Below are positions 1 through 8,169 of a stretch of DNA of 64,000 nt, piece by piece; the first letter of the stretch is position 1; each line of letters starts with the position of its first letter. Under the pieces are notes generated by a model. That model was given only the letters and a program-made list of their open reading frames with translations, searched no databases and was not told the origin of the DNA. Source of the stretch: Nesterenkonia aurantiaca (GTDB lineage Bacteria > Actinomycetota > Actinomycetes > Actinomycetales > Micrococcaceae). The DNA lies in the NCBI RefSeq assembly GCF_004364585.1, contig NZ_SOAN01000005.1, positions 173,172 to 237,171 of the forward strand. The letters run 5' to 3'. Position numbers and translations under genes: made by a program.

Positions 1-2
1 GG

Positions 3-272
3 GTGGAGTTCGCCACGCACACCGACACCATGACCGCCCAGGTGGACAAGCTGCTGCTGGAGGAGGACGCCGCGGAGCTCGGCCAGCTCGTGGTCATCGC
101 CGCCGGGTCTCCTCCAGGACAGGCCGGGACCACCAACATGGTCAAGGTCCACCGGATCGGTGACCTGCACGACGCCAGCGACATCGAGACCCTGCGCCGC
201 GGCGACATCGCCCCGGCGAACAAAGAGCCGGTCGGCCCCTGGCCCGCGGCCAGCGCCTCCAGCGCGTCCTAG
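3..272 (+). CDS. pyk: Pyruvate kinase, C-terminal end (partial)
   Basis: Only the last ~89 residues are present; the gene begins before the window. The stretch GSPPGQAGTTNMVKVHRIGD is the typical end of the actinobacterial pyruvate kinase C-terminal (allosteric) domain, which is followed here by a short Ala/Pro-rich tail and a TAG stop. Pyruvate kinase makes pyruvate and ATP from phosphoenolpyruvate and ADP in the last step of glycolysis. In Micrococcaceae-like genomes pyk often lies just upstream of a tRNA-Leu and the pdtaR response regulator, as it does here. The catalytic domain is outside the window, so activity cannot be judged. Confidence 0.85.
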   Translation: MEFATHTDTMTAQVDKLLLEEDAAELGQLVVIAAGSPPGQAGTTNMVKVHRIGDLHDASDIETLRRGDIAPANKEPVGPWPAASASSAS

Positions 273-338
273 TCGGAGCGTCCGGTCAGCGCGGCACGGC
301 AGAGATTCAATGCTCGGGCCCAAGCCCGGGTAAGCTGG

Positions 339-386
339 TGCCGTCCTCGTCATGGAGTCTGAGAAGACCCCTCGCCGAGGACGGCA
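339..386 (+). terminator. Hairpin downstream of pyk
   Basis: Two 11-nt arms (339-349 and 376-386, TGCCGTCCTCG and its complement) are separated by 26 nt. A smaller GC hairpin lies at 313-330. There is no T-tract, as is common in high-GC actinobacteria. The position between pyk and tRNA-Leu suggests transcription termination. Confidence 0.45.
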
Positions 387-420
387 TGAGCGCCGGGGAG
401 GCCCTGACCTCCTCGGTTCA

Positions 421-501
421 GCCCGAATGGCGGAATCGGTAGACGCGCCGCACTCAAAATGCGGTACCACTGGTGTGTGGGTTCGAGTCCCACTTCGGGC
501 A
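421..501 (+). tRNA. tRNA-Leu (anticodon CAA)
   Basis: Full cloverleaf. The acceptor arms GCCCGAA (421-427) and TTCGGGC (494-500) pair, with discriminator A at 501. The anticodon stem CCGCA/TGCGG encloses the loop CTCAAAA, giving CAA (reads UUG). A long variable arm is present, as expected for class II tRNA-Leu. The terminal CCA is not encoded. Confidence 0.95.
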
Positions 502-585
502 CCTAGACGATGACCAGCCCAGCATGGGGAGCGTCCCCTCCGGGAGAGACTCCCGGCACGGCGGTCAGGGACCAGAAGGAGAACG

Positions 586-1275
586 GTGAGCGAACAGACT
601 CCGGGCGCCGGCGAGAGCGCATCCGCGGCAGCAGAATCCCGCGCCGTCCCTGAGGCGGCGGCCCACGAGGCGGAACGCGGCGCCGCGCCGCGCCGGGTGC
701 TGGTCGCCGAGGACGAGACGCTCATCCGGCTCGACATCGTCGAGATCCTCACCGGCGCCGGCTACGACGTCGTCGGCGAGGCCGACAACGGCGAACGCGC
801 CGTGGAGCTGGCCCGTGAGACCGAGCCTGACCTGGTGGTGATGGACGTGAAGATGCCCATCATGGACGGGATCACCGCGGCGCAGCTCATCGCGGAGGAG
901 CGGATCGCCCCGGTGGTCATGCTGACCGCCTTCTCCCAGCGCGACCTGGTCGAATCGGCCCGCGAGGCCGGGGCCATGGCCTATGTGGTCAAGCCCTTCA
1001 CCGAGAATGATCTGATCCCGGCGATCGAGGTCGCCATGGCGCGCTTCGACGAGATCCGCGCTCTGGAGGACGAGGTCACCTCGCTGGCGGACAAGTTCGA
1101 GACGCGCAAGCTGGTGGAGCGGGCCAAGTCCCTGCTCACCACCAAGATGGGACTCACCGAGCCGGAGGCCTTCCGCTGGATCCAGAAGACCTCGATGGAC
1201 CGTCGGCTCTCGATGCGCGAGGTCGCCGAGACCGTGGTCGACCAGATGACGGACTCCCCGCCCTACCTCAAGTAA
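586..1275 (+). CDS. pdtaR: ANTAR-domain response regulator PdtaR
   Basis: A 229-residue two-domain protein. After a ~35-residue Ala-rich N-terminus, residues ~38-155 form a CheY-like receiver with acidic pocket EDE, the phospho-acceptor Asp in VVMDVKMP and the conserved Lys in VKPF. Residues ~160-220 form an ANTAR RNA-binding domain (RAKSLLTTKMGLTEPEAF). In mycobacteria the orthologue Rv1626 is phosphorylated by the histidine kinase PdtaS and acts as an antiterminator on nascent RNA. The start is GTG at 586, preceded by AGAAGGAGAA (574-583). No kinase gene lies next to it here. polA, which often follows in related genomes, is absent. Confidence 0.88.
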   Translation: MSEQTPGAGESASAAAESRAVPEAAAHEAERGAAPRRVLVAEDETLIRLDIVEILTGAGYDVVGEADNGERAVELARETEPDLVVMDVKMPIMDGITAAQLIAEERIAPVVMLTAFSQRDLVESAREAGAMAYVVKPFTENDLIPAIEVAMARFDEIRALEDEVTSLADKFETRKLVERAKSLLTTKMGLTEPEAFRWIQKTSMDRRLSMREVAETVVDQMTDSPPYLK

Positions 1276-1292
1276 CCCCTTCCCCACCTCCC

Positions 1293-1364
1293 GTTGAGGG
1301 GCTGATTCTCCGAGTATCTGAGGCTGTTTTCGGCCCCAACTGATCGGAGAATCAGCCCCTCAAC
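1293..1364. repeat. 72-bp palindromic dispersed repeat, copy A
   Basis: A perfect 21-bp inverted repeat (1293-1313 and 1344-1364; it begins GTTGAGGGGCTGATTCTCCG) surrounds a 30-nt centre. It lies between the convergent pdtaR and thiolase genes and could act as a bidirectional terminator. The same architecture, with identical arm and spacer lengths, recurs at 10007-10078 and 24644-24715, so it is a repeat family and not an isolated terminator. Confidence 0.85.
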
Positions 1365-1409
1365 GCGTGGGTCACACGGTGAGGAAACGCGTGGGTCACA
1401 CGGTGAGGA
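1363..1409. repeat. Tandem duplication (period 24) at thiolase 3' end
   Basis: Two 23-nt copies (1363-1385 and 1387-1409; core CGCGTGGGTCACACGGTGAG), 24 nt apart. They start inside the right arm of the 72-bp palindrome and include the last codons and stop of the thiolase gene on the minus strand. The extra copy therefore lies just past the stop codon. Confidence 0.85.
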
Positions 1410-2580
1410 TCAGGGCGTCGCCCTGGCCTCCGCCACCACACAGGCCTGCGGCTCCGGTGCCGCCGCCACGGCGGGACAGCTCCAGAGCGAGGTGGAGCAC
1501 CAGGCGCGCCCCGGACATCCCGACCGGGTGCCCCAGCGCGATGGCGCCGCCGTTGACGTTGAGCTTCTCCTGGGCGAGGCCCAGCTGTTTGGCCGAGGCG
1601 ACGCCCACAGCCGCGAAGGCCTCATTGATCTCCACCAGATCCAGCGACTCCGGGCTGATGCCCTGCTTGCGGCAGGCCTCGGCGATGGCGTTCGCCGGCT
1701 GCAGCTGCAGCGAGGAGTCCGGGCCCGCCACCATGCCGTAGGCGCCGATCTCCGCCAGGGGAGTGAGCCCGAGTTCCCGGGCCTTCTCCGGGGTGGTCAC
1801 GATGACCGCACAGGCACCATCTGAGATCTGCGAGGCTGAGGCAGCCGTGATCGTGCCCTGCTTGTGGAAGGCGGGGCGCAGCGTGCTCAGCGATTCGGCC
1901 GTGGTGCCGGCCCGGATGCCCTCGTCGCGGCTGACCGTGGTGGGCTCCCCCTTGCGCTGGGGCACCTGAACGGGGGTGACCTCGTCGTCGAAGACTCCGT
2001 TCTCCCAGGCCTGAGCGGCGCGTTCATGGGAGAACGCGGCAAGCTGATCCTGCTCCTGCCGGGAGACCTCGACCTCTGCGGTGTTGCAGGACTCGGTCAG
2101 GGCGCCCATGTTCTGCGCGGTGGCCTGGTCGAAGAGCGCGTCATAGGCCATCGAGTCCACCAGGGAGGTATCCCCGAAGCTGAAGCCCTTACGGGATCCC
2201 GGCAACAGGTGGGGCGCATTGGACATCGATTCCATGCCGCCGGCCACCACCAGCTCACACTCGCCCGCGCGGATCAGCTGATCGGCATAGGCGATGGCGC
2301 TGAGTCCGGAGAGGCAGACCTTGTTGACGGTGATCGCTGGCACATGGCCCGGGATCTCGGCGCCCAAGGCGGCGGTGCGGGCCGGGTTCTGTCCGGCTCC
2401 GGCCTGAATCACCTGACCCATGATCACGTAGTCGACCTGATCCGGGCGGACCCCGGTCTTTTCAAGCGCGCTGCTGATCGCGGCCGAGCCGAGCTGGGCT
2501 GCGGTGAGTGAGGAGAGCCCGCCCATCAGCTTGCCGATGGGGGTGCGGCTGCCTCCGAGGATCACGGAACCGGGTGTCAT
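1396..2580 (-). CDS. Acetyl-CoA C-acetyltransferase (thiolase)
   Basis: A thiolase of 394 residues from ATG 2580, which is preceded on its strand by a GAAGGAGC ribosome site. Visible signatures are the acylated cysteine in NKVCLSGL (~residue 88), the GGMESMSN loop, the NEAFA motif, GGAIALGHP with its catalytic His, and the final Cys region GLCGGGGQG. It would cleave acetoacetyl-CoA with CoA to two acetyl-CoA, or run in reverse. It is the last gene of a minus-strand run: permease, 3-hydroxybutyrate dehydrogenase, CoA-transferase A and B, thiolase. That order makes ketone-body degradation the likely role. Its 3' end is part of a 24-nt tandem duplication. Confidence 0.92.
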   Translation of the reverse strand: MTPGSVILGGSRTPIGKLMGGLSSLTAAQLGSAAISSALEKTGVRPDQVDYVIMGQVIQAGAGQNPARTAALGAEIPGHVPAITVNKVCLSGLSAIAYADQLIRAGECELVVAGGMESMSNAPHLLPGSRKGFSFGDTSLVDSMAYDALFDQATAQNMGALTESCNTAEVEVSRQEQDQLAAFSHERAAQAWENGVFDDEVTPVQVPQRKGEPTTVSRDEGIRAGTTAESLSTLRPAFHKQGTITAASASQISDGACAVIVTTPEKARELGLTPLAEIGAYGMVAGPDSSLQLQPANAIAEACRKQGISPESLDLVEINEAFAAVGVASAKQLGLAQEKLNVNGGAIALGHPVGMSGARLVLHLALELSRRGGGTGAAGLCGGGGQGDALILTV

Positions 2581-2664
2581 AGGTGCTCCTTCATGTTCAA
2601 GACGAGTCAAGGGTGTTCTGGACCACACATATCATGTGCGGCGCCTCAGTGGATGTGCGGTGCC

Positions 2665-3321
2665 TCAGTGCAGTTCGACGCCGGTGGCTTCGCGCACCTG
2701 CTCCGCGCTCACCCCCGGTGCGGTCTCCACCAGCCGCATGCGCGGTTCGGCCTCGGTGCCCACGACGTCGATGACGGCCAGGTCGGTGATGATCCGGTTC
2801 ACCACGGACTTCCCGGTCAGCGGCAGGGTGCAGGCCGGCAGGATCTTCGGCGAGCCGTCCTTGGCCACATGGTCCATCAGGCAGATGACCCGCTCCGCGC
2901 CGTGGACCAGGTCCATGGCGCCGCCCATGCCCTTGACCATCTTGCCGGGCACCATCCAGTTGGCGAGGTCGCCGTTCTCGGCGACCTGCATGCCGCCCAG
3001 GACGGCGACGTCGATCTTGCCGCCGCGGATCATCCCGAAGCTGGTGGAGGAGTCGAAGAACGACGCCCCGGGAAGCAGGGTGACGGTCTCCTTGCCGGCG
3101 TTGATCAGGTCCGGGTCCACGGCGTCTTCGGTGGGGTAGGGGCCCACTCCGAGGATGCCGTTCTCGGACTGGAGCACCACGGTGCGCTCGGCCGGGATGT
3201 GGTTCGGGATCAGGGTGGGCATGCCGATGCCCAGGTTCACATAGGCGCCGTCGGGGAGCTCCTCGGCGGCGCGGGCGGCCATCTGCTCGCGGGTCCAGCC
3301 CGCGTGGGTCTCGGTGGTCAT
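2665..3321 (-). CDS. scoB: 3-oxoacid CoA-transferase subunit B
   Basis: 218 residues from ATG 3321; the AGAAGGAGTGA ribosome site lies over the end of the upstream subunit A gene. The family signature [10 protein letters not shown] contains the catalytic glutamate that forms the CoA thioester, and [14 protein letters not shown] is typical of the B subunit. With subunit A it transfers CoA from succinyl-CoA to acetoacetate (or a similar 3-oxoacid). The seven-base gap to subunit A implies translational coupling and equimolar synthesis. A longer upstream reading frame exists, but its extension (3322-3636) only shadows subunit A. Confidence 0.92.
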   Translation of the reverse strand: MTTETHAGWTREQMAARAAEELPDGAYVNLGIGMPTLIPNHIPAERTVVLQSENGILGVGPYPTEDAVDPDLINAGKETVTLLPGASFFDSSTSFGMIRGGKIDVAVLGGMQVAENGDLANWMVPGKMVKGMGGAMDLVHGAERVICLMDHVAKDGSPKILPACTLPLTGKSVVNRIITDLAVIDVVGTEAEPRMRLVETAPGVSAEQVREATGVELH

Positions 3322-3328
3322 GACGCGA

Positions 3329-4111
3329 TCACTCCTTCTCGTCGCTGCGCACGGTGCGCTTCTCGATGGGCTTGTCGATCTCAGGCCCGACCTCCACGAT
3401 CCGGTGCACGAAGACCCCGGGCAGGTGCACGGCGTCGGGATCGATCTCGCCGGGCTCCACGAGCTCCTCCACCTGGGCGATGCAGACCCGACCCGCCATC
3501 GCGGCGTCGGGGCTGAACTGCCGGGCGGCCTTGTTGAACACCAGGTTGCCGTGCCGGTCACCGCGCTGGGCGTGGATGAGGGAGTAGTCGGTGACGATCG
3601 ACTCTTCCAGGACGAACTCGAGGGCTCGACCGTCATGGACGGTGAAGGGCCGGACCTCCTTGGGCGCGGACTGCTTCGCCACGCCGCCGGAGCCGTCGTA
3701 GGTCATCGGGATGCCGCCCTCGGCGACCTGCGTGCCCACTCCGGAGCGGGTGTAGAACGCCGGGATACCGGCGCCGCCGGCACGCATCTTCTCTGCCAGA
3801 GTGCCCTGCGGGACGAGCTCCAGCTCGAGCTCGCCCTCCAGGTACTGCCGGGCGAACTCTTTGTTCTCTCCGACATAGGACGAGGTCATCTTCGCGATCC
3901 GGCGTGCCGCCAGCAGCACGCCCAGGCCCCAGCCGTCCACGCCGCAGTTGTTGGACGCCACGGAGAGTCCGGAGGCGCCCTGCTCAAGCAGCGCCTCGAT
4001 GAGCTGGATCGGATTGCCGGAGAGGCCGAAGCCTCCCACGGCGAGCGAGGCGCCGTCGGGGATGTCGGCCACGGCCTCGGCGGCGGTGGTCACGGTCTTG
4101 TCGATGGTCAT
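3329..4111 (-). CDS. scoA: 3-oxoacid CoA-transferase subunit A
   Basis: 260 residues from ATG 4111, preceded by GAGGAGG. The N-terminal half carries the glycine-rich GGFGLSGNP loop typical of CoA-transferase A subunits, followed by [12 protein letters not shown] and the [12 protein letters not shown] region. It pairs with subunit B for acetoacetate activation. It lies between the 3-hydroxybutyrate dehydrogenase and subunit B genes on the same strand, so it is likely co-transcribed. Whether the true substrate is acetoacetate or another short 3-oxoacid cannot be read from the sequence; the neighbouring dehydrogenase favours acetoacetate. Confidence 0.92.
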   Translation of the reverse strand: MTIDKTVTTAAEAVADIPDGASLAVGGFGLSGNPIQLIEALLEQGASGLSVASNNCGVDGWGLGVLLAARRIAKMTSSYVGENKEFARQYLEGELELELVPQGTLAEKMRAGGAGIPAFYTRSGVGTQVAEGGIPMTYDGSGGVAKQSAPKEVRPFTVHDGRALEFVLEESIVTDYSLIHAQRGDRHGNLVFNKAARQFSPDAAMAGRVCIAQVEELVEPGEIDPDAVHLPGVFVHRIVEVGPEIDKPIEKRTVRSDEKE

Positions 4112-4197
4112 GGGCCCTCCTCAGGGTTTCACGGACTCAGGGACTGCTGTGGACTCGGGCTCAGGAACTGCTGGGAACTCTCGGCGCGATCAGCTGA

Positions 4198-4995
4198 TCA
4201 GCTCGCGCTCCAGCCGCCGTCCATGGCGTAGGACGTGCCGGTCACCATACCGGCCGGGTCGGAGGCCAGCCAGAGGGCGAGGGAGGCGACCTCCTCGGGC
4301 TCCACCAGCCGCTTCACAGCGGATTCGGTGAGCATGATCTGCTCGACCACCTGGTCCTCGGCGATGCCGTGGATGCGGGCCTGGTCTGCGATCTGCTTCT
4401 CCACCAGAGGGGTGCGCACATAGGCGGGGTTGAGGCAGTTGGAGGTCACCCCGTGCTCGGCGCCCTCCAGGGCGGTGACCTTGGAGAGGCCTTCCAGGGC
4501 ATGCTTGGCGCTCACGTAGGCGGACTTGAACGGGCTGGCCCGCAGTCCATGGACCGAGGAGATGTTGAGGATCCGGCCGAAGCCGCGGGCGTACATGCCA
4601 GGAAGTGCCGCGCGGATCAGCAGGAACGGGGACTCCACCATCAGCCGGTGCATGAGCCGCCATGCCTCGGGGTCGAACTCGTGCAGCGGAGCGACCCGCT
4701 GGATGCCGGCGTTGTTGACCAGGATGTCGGCCTCGTGGATCCCGGTCTCGGCGCTGAGCTCCTGAAGCGCCGTGGTCTCGGAGAGATCCACCGTCCATGA
4801 GCTGCCGCCGATCTCTGCTGCCAGGGCTTCGGCGGCTGCGCCGTCGCGGTCACACACCGTCACCTGCGCACCGGCGGCGGCGAAGGCCCGCACGCAGGCC
4901 GCCCCGATGCCGGAGGCACCGCCGGTGACGACGGCGCGGCGGCCGGTCAGTGCGCCGGCCGGGATGGGCGAGCTGCGAGGGGAGTGCGGGTCCAT
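4198..4995 (-). CDS. bdhA: 3-hydroxybutyrate dehydrogenase (SDR family)
   Basis: 265 residues from ATG 4995 with a strong AGAAGGAG ribosome site. Classical short-chain dehydrogenase: the cofactor loop TGGASGIGAA (~residue 22), NNAG (~residue 93), the catalytic Ser in NISSVHG and the YVSAKHA catalytic Tyr/Lys pair. SSVHGL and SAKHALEGLSKV are typical of D-3-hydroxybutyrate dehydrogenases. It would oxidise 3-hydroxybutyrate to acetoacetate with NAD, feeding the CoA-transferase and thiolase downstream. The substrate assignment rests on family resemblance plus the operon. Confidence 0.88.
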   Translation of the reverse strand: MDPHSPRSSPIPAGALTGRRAVVTGGASGIGAACVRAFAAAGAQVTVCDRDGAAAEALAAEIGGSSWTVDLSETTALQELSAETGIHEADILVNNAGIQRVAPLHEFDPEAWRLMHRLMVESPFLLIRAALPGMYARGFGRILNISSVHGLRASPFKSAYVSAKHALEGLSKVTALEGAEHGVTSNCLNPAYVRTPLVEKQIADQARIHGIAEDQVVEQIMLTESAVKRLVEPEEVASLALWLASDPAGMVTGTSYAMDGGWSAS

Positions 4996-5122
4996 GATGC
5001 TCCTTCTTCAAGGGGTGAGGATTCAAACGGGGTGTCCCGGGTGGGCTGGGTGAGCTGAGTGAGCCGGAAGACTGCAGAGAGGCTGCAGGGAGACGTCGGA
5101 GGGGGCCAGCTCACCCCGTGGA

Positions 5123-6535
5123 TCAGAACCCGCCCACGGCCGAGACCAGAGCGATCAGTGCCACGACGACCAGCACCGGGATGACCAGCGTGACCATGGC
5201 GATGTCCTTATAGGACTGACGGTGGGTGAGGCCACAGACGATCAGCAGCGTGACCACGGCGCCCGAGTGGGGCAGCGTGTCCAGGCCGCCGGCAGCCATG
5301 GCGGTCAGCCGGTGCATCATCTCCAGGCTGATGCCCTCGGCCTCGGCCATGGCACGCAGGTCCGCGCCCAGGGCGTTGAGCGCGATGGTCATGCCGCCGG
5401 AGGAGGAGCCGGTGAGCCCGGCGGTGATCGAGGTGGTGACCACGGAGGTCACCAGTGCGTTGGCGCCCATGCCGAAGACCGAGTCGCGGACCACGGCGAA
5501 GGCGGCCACCGAGGCGACGACGGCGCCGTAGCCGACCTCGGAGGCGGTGGAGAAGATCGGCAGCATGGAACGCTTGACGCCGTCGTTGAATCCGACCTTC
5601 AGGGTGCTCCACTGGCCGAAGTTCATCGCGATGATCAGCGCGATGGCGCTCACGATGCCCACCAGCACGGCCCACAGGCCGGCGCGGGTGTCGTAGCTGA
5701 TGGCTCCGAAGGTGTCCTCCTGCAGATAGGACCAGTCCAGGGCCGGGAAGATCAGCAGGGTGCAGGCGAAGTTCACCGCGAAGACGGTCAGCAGCGGCAG
5801 GAAGGGGACCAGGCGGTTGGGCGGGGCGATCGTGGTGGTGACCGAGGAGCCGTCGTCGGAGGATCCTCCGATGACCTTCTTGGACTCCGCGGACTCGAAG
5901 GACTCACCCTTGGAGATCAAGCTGCGCCGGCGGTGCTCCAGCCACAGCAGGCCCAGGCCGAAGATCAGGGTCCCGCCGAGGACGCCCACCCCCGGTCCGG
6001 CCCATGCGCCGGTGCCGAAGAACTGCCCGGGAATGATGTTCTGGACCTGCGGGGAACCGGGCAGGGCGGTCATGGTGAAGGTGAAGATGCCCAGGGCGAT
6101 GGTGCCGGGAATCAGCCGGCGCGGGATGTCAGCGACGCGGAACAGCTCGCGGGCCAGCGGATACATCACGAACGCGACCACGAAGAGGCTGATCCCGCCG
6201 TAGGTCATCAGTGCGGAGGTGATCACCGTGGCGGCGATCGCCCTGCGGCTGCCGATCCAGCCGGTCACGGTGCGCGCGATCGACTCGGCGTATCCGGTCA
6301 CGGTCATCAGCACCCCGAAGATCGCACCGGTCAGGAAGATCGGGAACCAGCTGCCCACGAAGCCGGCCATCGCCGGCATGAACACCTCGGTGTAGGAGGC
6401 CATGATCGGGGCCCCGGAGAACAGCACACAGACGACTGCGGAGATGGGAGCCGCGAGGATCACCGGCACGCCGCGATAGGCGAGGGTGATGAGCAGCAGC
6501 AGGGACACGATGATGCCAACGATGCCCAGGATCAT
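5123..6535 (-). CDS. GntP-family permease
   Basis: 470 residues and about a dozen hydrophobic segments; no signal peptide beyond the first membrane helix (starts MILGIVGIIVSLLLLITLAY). The family pattern appears in the GSSSGGMTIALNALG and DTLPHSGAVVTLL segments. GntP proteins are proton symporters for gluconate and other small hydroxyacids. As the first gene of the run that continues with 3-hydroxybutyrate dehydrogenase, its substrate is more likely 3-hydroxybutyrate or a related acid (inference). GAGGAG precedes ATG 6535. 127 nt separate its stop from the next gene. Confidence 0.82.
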   Translation of the reverse strand: MILGIVGIIVSLLLLITLAYRGVPVILAAPISAVVCVLFSGAPIMASYTEVFMPAMAGFVGSWFPIFLTGAIFGVLMTVTGYAESIARTVTGWIGSRRAIAATVITSALMTYGGISLFVVAFVMYPLARELFRVADIPRRLIPGTIALGIFTFTMTALPGSPQVQNIIPGQFFGTGAWAGPGVGVLGGTLIFGLGLLWLEHRRRSLISKGESFESAESKKVIGGSSDDGSSVTTTIAPPNRLVPFLPLLTVFAVNFACTLLIFPALDWSYLQEDTFGAISYDTRAGLWAVLVGIVSAIALIIAMNFGQWSTLKVGFNDGVKRSMLPIFSTASEVGYGAVVASVAAFAVVRDSVFGMGANALVTSVVTTSITAGLTGSSSGGMTIALNALGADLRAMAEAEGISLEMMHRLTAMAAGGLDTLPHSGAVVTLLIVCGLTHRQSYKDIAMVTLVIPVLVVVALIALVSAVGGF

Positions 6536-6663
6536 GGAGGTCTCCTCAAGGAGGGTGGTGAGCGTGTGACGACCGTCTCGGCGTCAACGTTCAGCATGCG
6601 TGCCCCGATGTGACCTGCGCTACATTCTTTCGTTCAACAGTGCAGCGGTTATTTAGTAGCTGG

Positions 6664-7842
6664 CTACGAATGAGTTCCGCGGGGGAGGGCGCCCCGACGG
6701 GCGGCGAGCACCCAGGACAGCTCGATGAGGGTGTCGAGGTCTCCGAGGTCCGCACCGGTGATCTCCTGGAACCTCTGCAGCCGGTAGCGCAGCGTGTTGA
6801 CGTGCACCGGGATGCTGTGGGCTGCCCGCGGGATGTTCATCCTGTGATGCAGGTAGGCCTCCACGGCCTCGAGCACATGCTCGCCGAACACGCCGGCCTC
6901 GACCAGCGGCTGCAGGTGGCGTTCCTGCAGCAGCGCGGTGACCTCCGGGCTGGCATGGACTCCCGCCCGCCAGGAGAGACGCTCCAGGTCCACCACCCCG
7001 GTCTGCCCCACGGCCGCAGCTGCGCGCAGCGCAGTGGCGGCGGACTCGAAGGATCGCGGCAGCTCCTCCAGGCTCACCGCCGGGCCGAGCCCGACGGTCA
7101 GCCGCTCCGGCTCCGCACTCAGCGGCGGCTCACCGATGAGGATGCCCACCAGCATGCCGGCGCGCACCGCGGTGAGCACCCGCAGTCCAGCCTGTTCGGC
7201 CCATTCCTGGAGCCGCCGCTGGCGTTCGAGGTCTGCCTCGGGCCGTGATTCTGCGGCCAGCGCGCACAGCGGGGCGGCGGTGGGGACGTCGTAGAGGGCG
7301 GCGCCGCGGGCCAGCTCGGTCGGCTCCAGCTGGGTGGCCACGGCCTCGCCGATCCAGGCCGCTCGCCGGGTGGAGTCCGCCAGAGCTCGCGAGACGTCCC
7401 GGTCCTGGTAGAGCAGCACCGCCCGGGCGGAGAACACGTCCCCCAGCTCCCAGAGCAGGGTGGAGGAGGCTAGGACCTGGTCTGCCGGGATGCCGTGGTC
7501 CGGGGCGTGGTCCAGCATCCGGTGCAGGATCACCGACATGCAGGCTCGGAAGCCGGCGAGCACGCTGCCCACGGGCACGCCCTGGGCGTGCCGCTCCGAG
7601 GCCAGGGCGTCGGCTTCGGCGACGTCGTCGTGGCAGGGTTCGAAGCCTGCCCGGATGGTGCGGATGCTCAGTGCGATGTTGCGCCGCACGGAGGCTTCCA
7701 GGGCGGCGGTGGGGACGTCCTCGTAGCCGGGCACCGTGGCGCGGATGGTGTGGATGGTCTGCTCGAGGATGCCGCCGTCCGCCTCGAGGGCGGCCAGCAG
7801 CTGGTCCCAGGCGGCCTCGGCGGGACGCTGCTCCGCTGTCAT
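6664..7842 (-). CDS. PucR/CdaR-type transcriptional regulator
   Basis: 392 residues from ATG 7842. The C-terminal ~60 residues (YLHHRMNIPRAAHSIPVHVNTLRYRL) form the helix-turn-helix typical of PucR-type activators; the N-terminal part (GVLAGFRACMSVILHRML and so on) is a sensor region found in this family. No ribosome site precedes the ATG, but TATGGT (7850-7855 on the minus strand) stands 7 nt before it, which fits a leaderless transcript. The gene is divergent from the AtoE-like transporter and downstream of none of the catabolic genes, so it probably controls both arms of the ketone-body locus. Confidence 0.82.
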   Translation of the reverse strand: MTAEQRPAEAAWDQLLAALEADGGILEQTIHTIRATVPGYEDVPTAALEASVRRNIALSIRTIRAGFEPCHDDVAEADALASERHAQGVPVGSVLAGFRACMSVILHRMLDHAPDHGIPADQVLASSTLLWELGDVFSARAVLLYQDRDVSRALADSTRRAAWIGEAVATQLEPTELARGAALYDVPTAAPLCALAAESRPEADLERQRRLQEWAEQAGLRVLTAVRAGMLVGILIGEPPLSAEPERLTVGLGPAVSLEELPRSFESAATALRAAAAVGQTGVVDLERLSWRAGVHASPEVTALLQERHLQPLVEAGVFGEHVLEAVEAYLHHRMNIPRAAHSIPVHVNTLRYRLQRFQEITGADLGDLDTLIELSWVLAARRGALPRGTHS

Positions 7843-7975
7843 GTGGCTCACCATACCGGCTGCCCCGCGTGACTCTCGCGCCACTTTCACGTCACTCTCG
7901 TGTCCCTCTGGCCTCAGCGCCCAGCGCGACCCGGCCTGGCCTGCATCGTCTGCCGGTGATTTGCATCGCGTGGTG

Positions 7976-7988
7976 ATGTGAGTCACAT
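7976..7988. promoter_or_regulatory. Candidate operator, 13-bp dyad
   Basis: ATGTGA-G-TCACAT is a perfect 6-bp dyad with one central base, in the 210-bp region between the divergent regulator and the transporter leader. Position and symmetry suggest a transcription factor site. The short centre resembles GntR/FadR-type operators more than CRP sites. Confidence 0.45.
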
Positions 7989-8052
7989 TGGGGTGCGGCG
8001 GGGGCCGTGTGGCTCCCGTGTTCTGCGTAATCGACCTGAAGGAGCTCAGCTG

Positions 8053-8169
8053 ATGGCTGTCCGGTATTCCTCTGCCACTGAAGCGATGCATGAACGCTTG
8101 TTCGAGGGCATCACCCTCGTTCTCGGAGCGTCCGGCCGCACCCGCATTCCCGCGGGGCGTGACGCATGA
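8053..8169 (+). CDS. Small upstream ORF overlapping atoE-like gene
   Basis: A 38-residue reading frame (starts MAVRYSSATEAMHERLFEG). It has a textbook ribosome site, GAAGGAG (8038-8044), 8 nt before ATG 8053. Its TGA stop overlaps the ATG of the transporter gene (ATGA, 8166-8169), while the transporter start has no good ribosome site of its own. This suggests translational coupling: ribosomes finishing the small frame restart on the transporter. I recognise no family. It could be a functional microprotein or only a coupling leader. Confidence 0.5.
   Translation: MAVRYSSATEAMHERLFEGITLVLGASGRTRIPAGRDA

Noticed and set aside
5222..6613. Long plus-strand frame (463 codons) opposite the GntP permease, and many similar long frames elsewhere
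   Set aside because: Such frames are normal on the opposite strand of GC-rich genes. They lack ribosome sites and have Gly/His/Asp/Arg-rich, non-protein-like composition.
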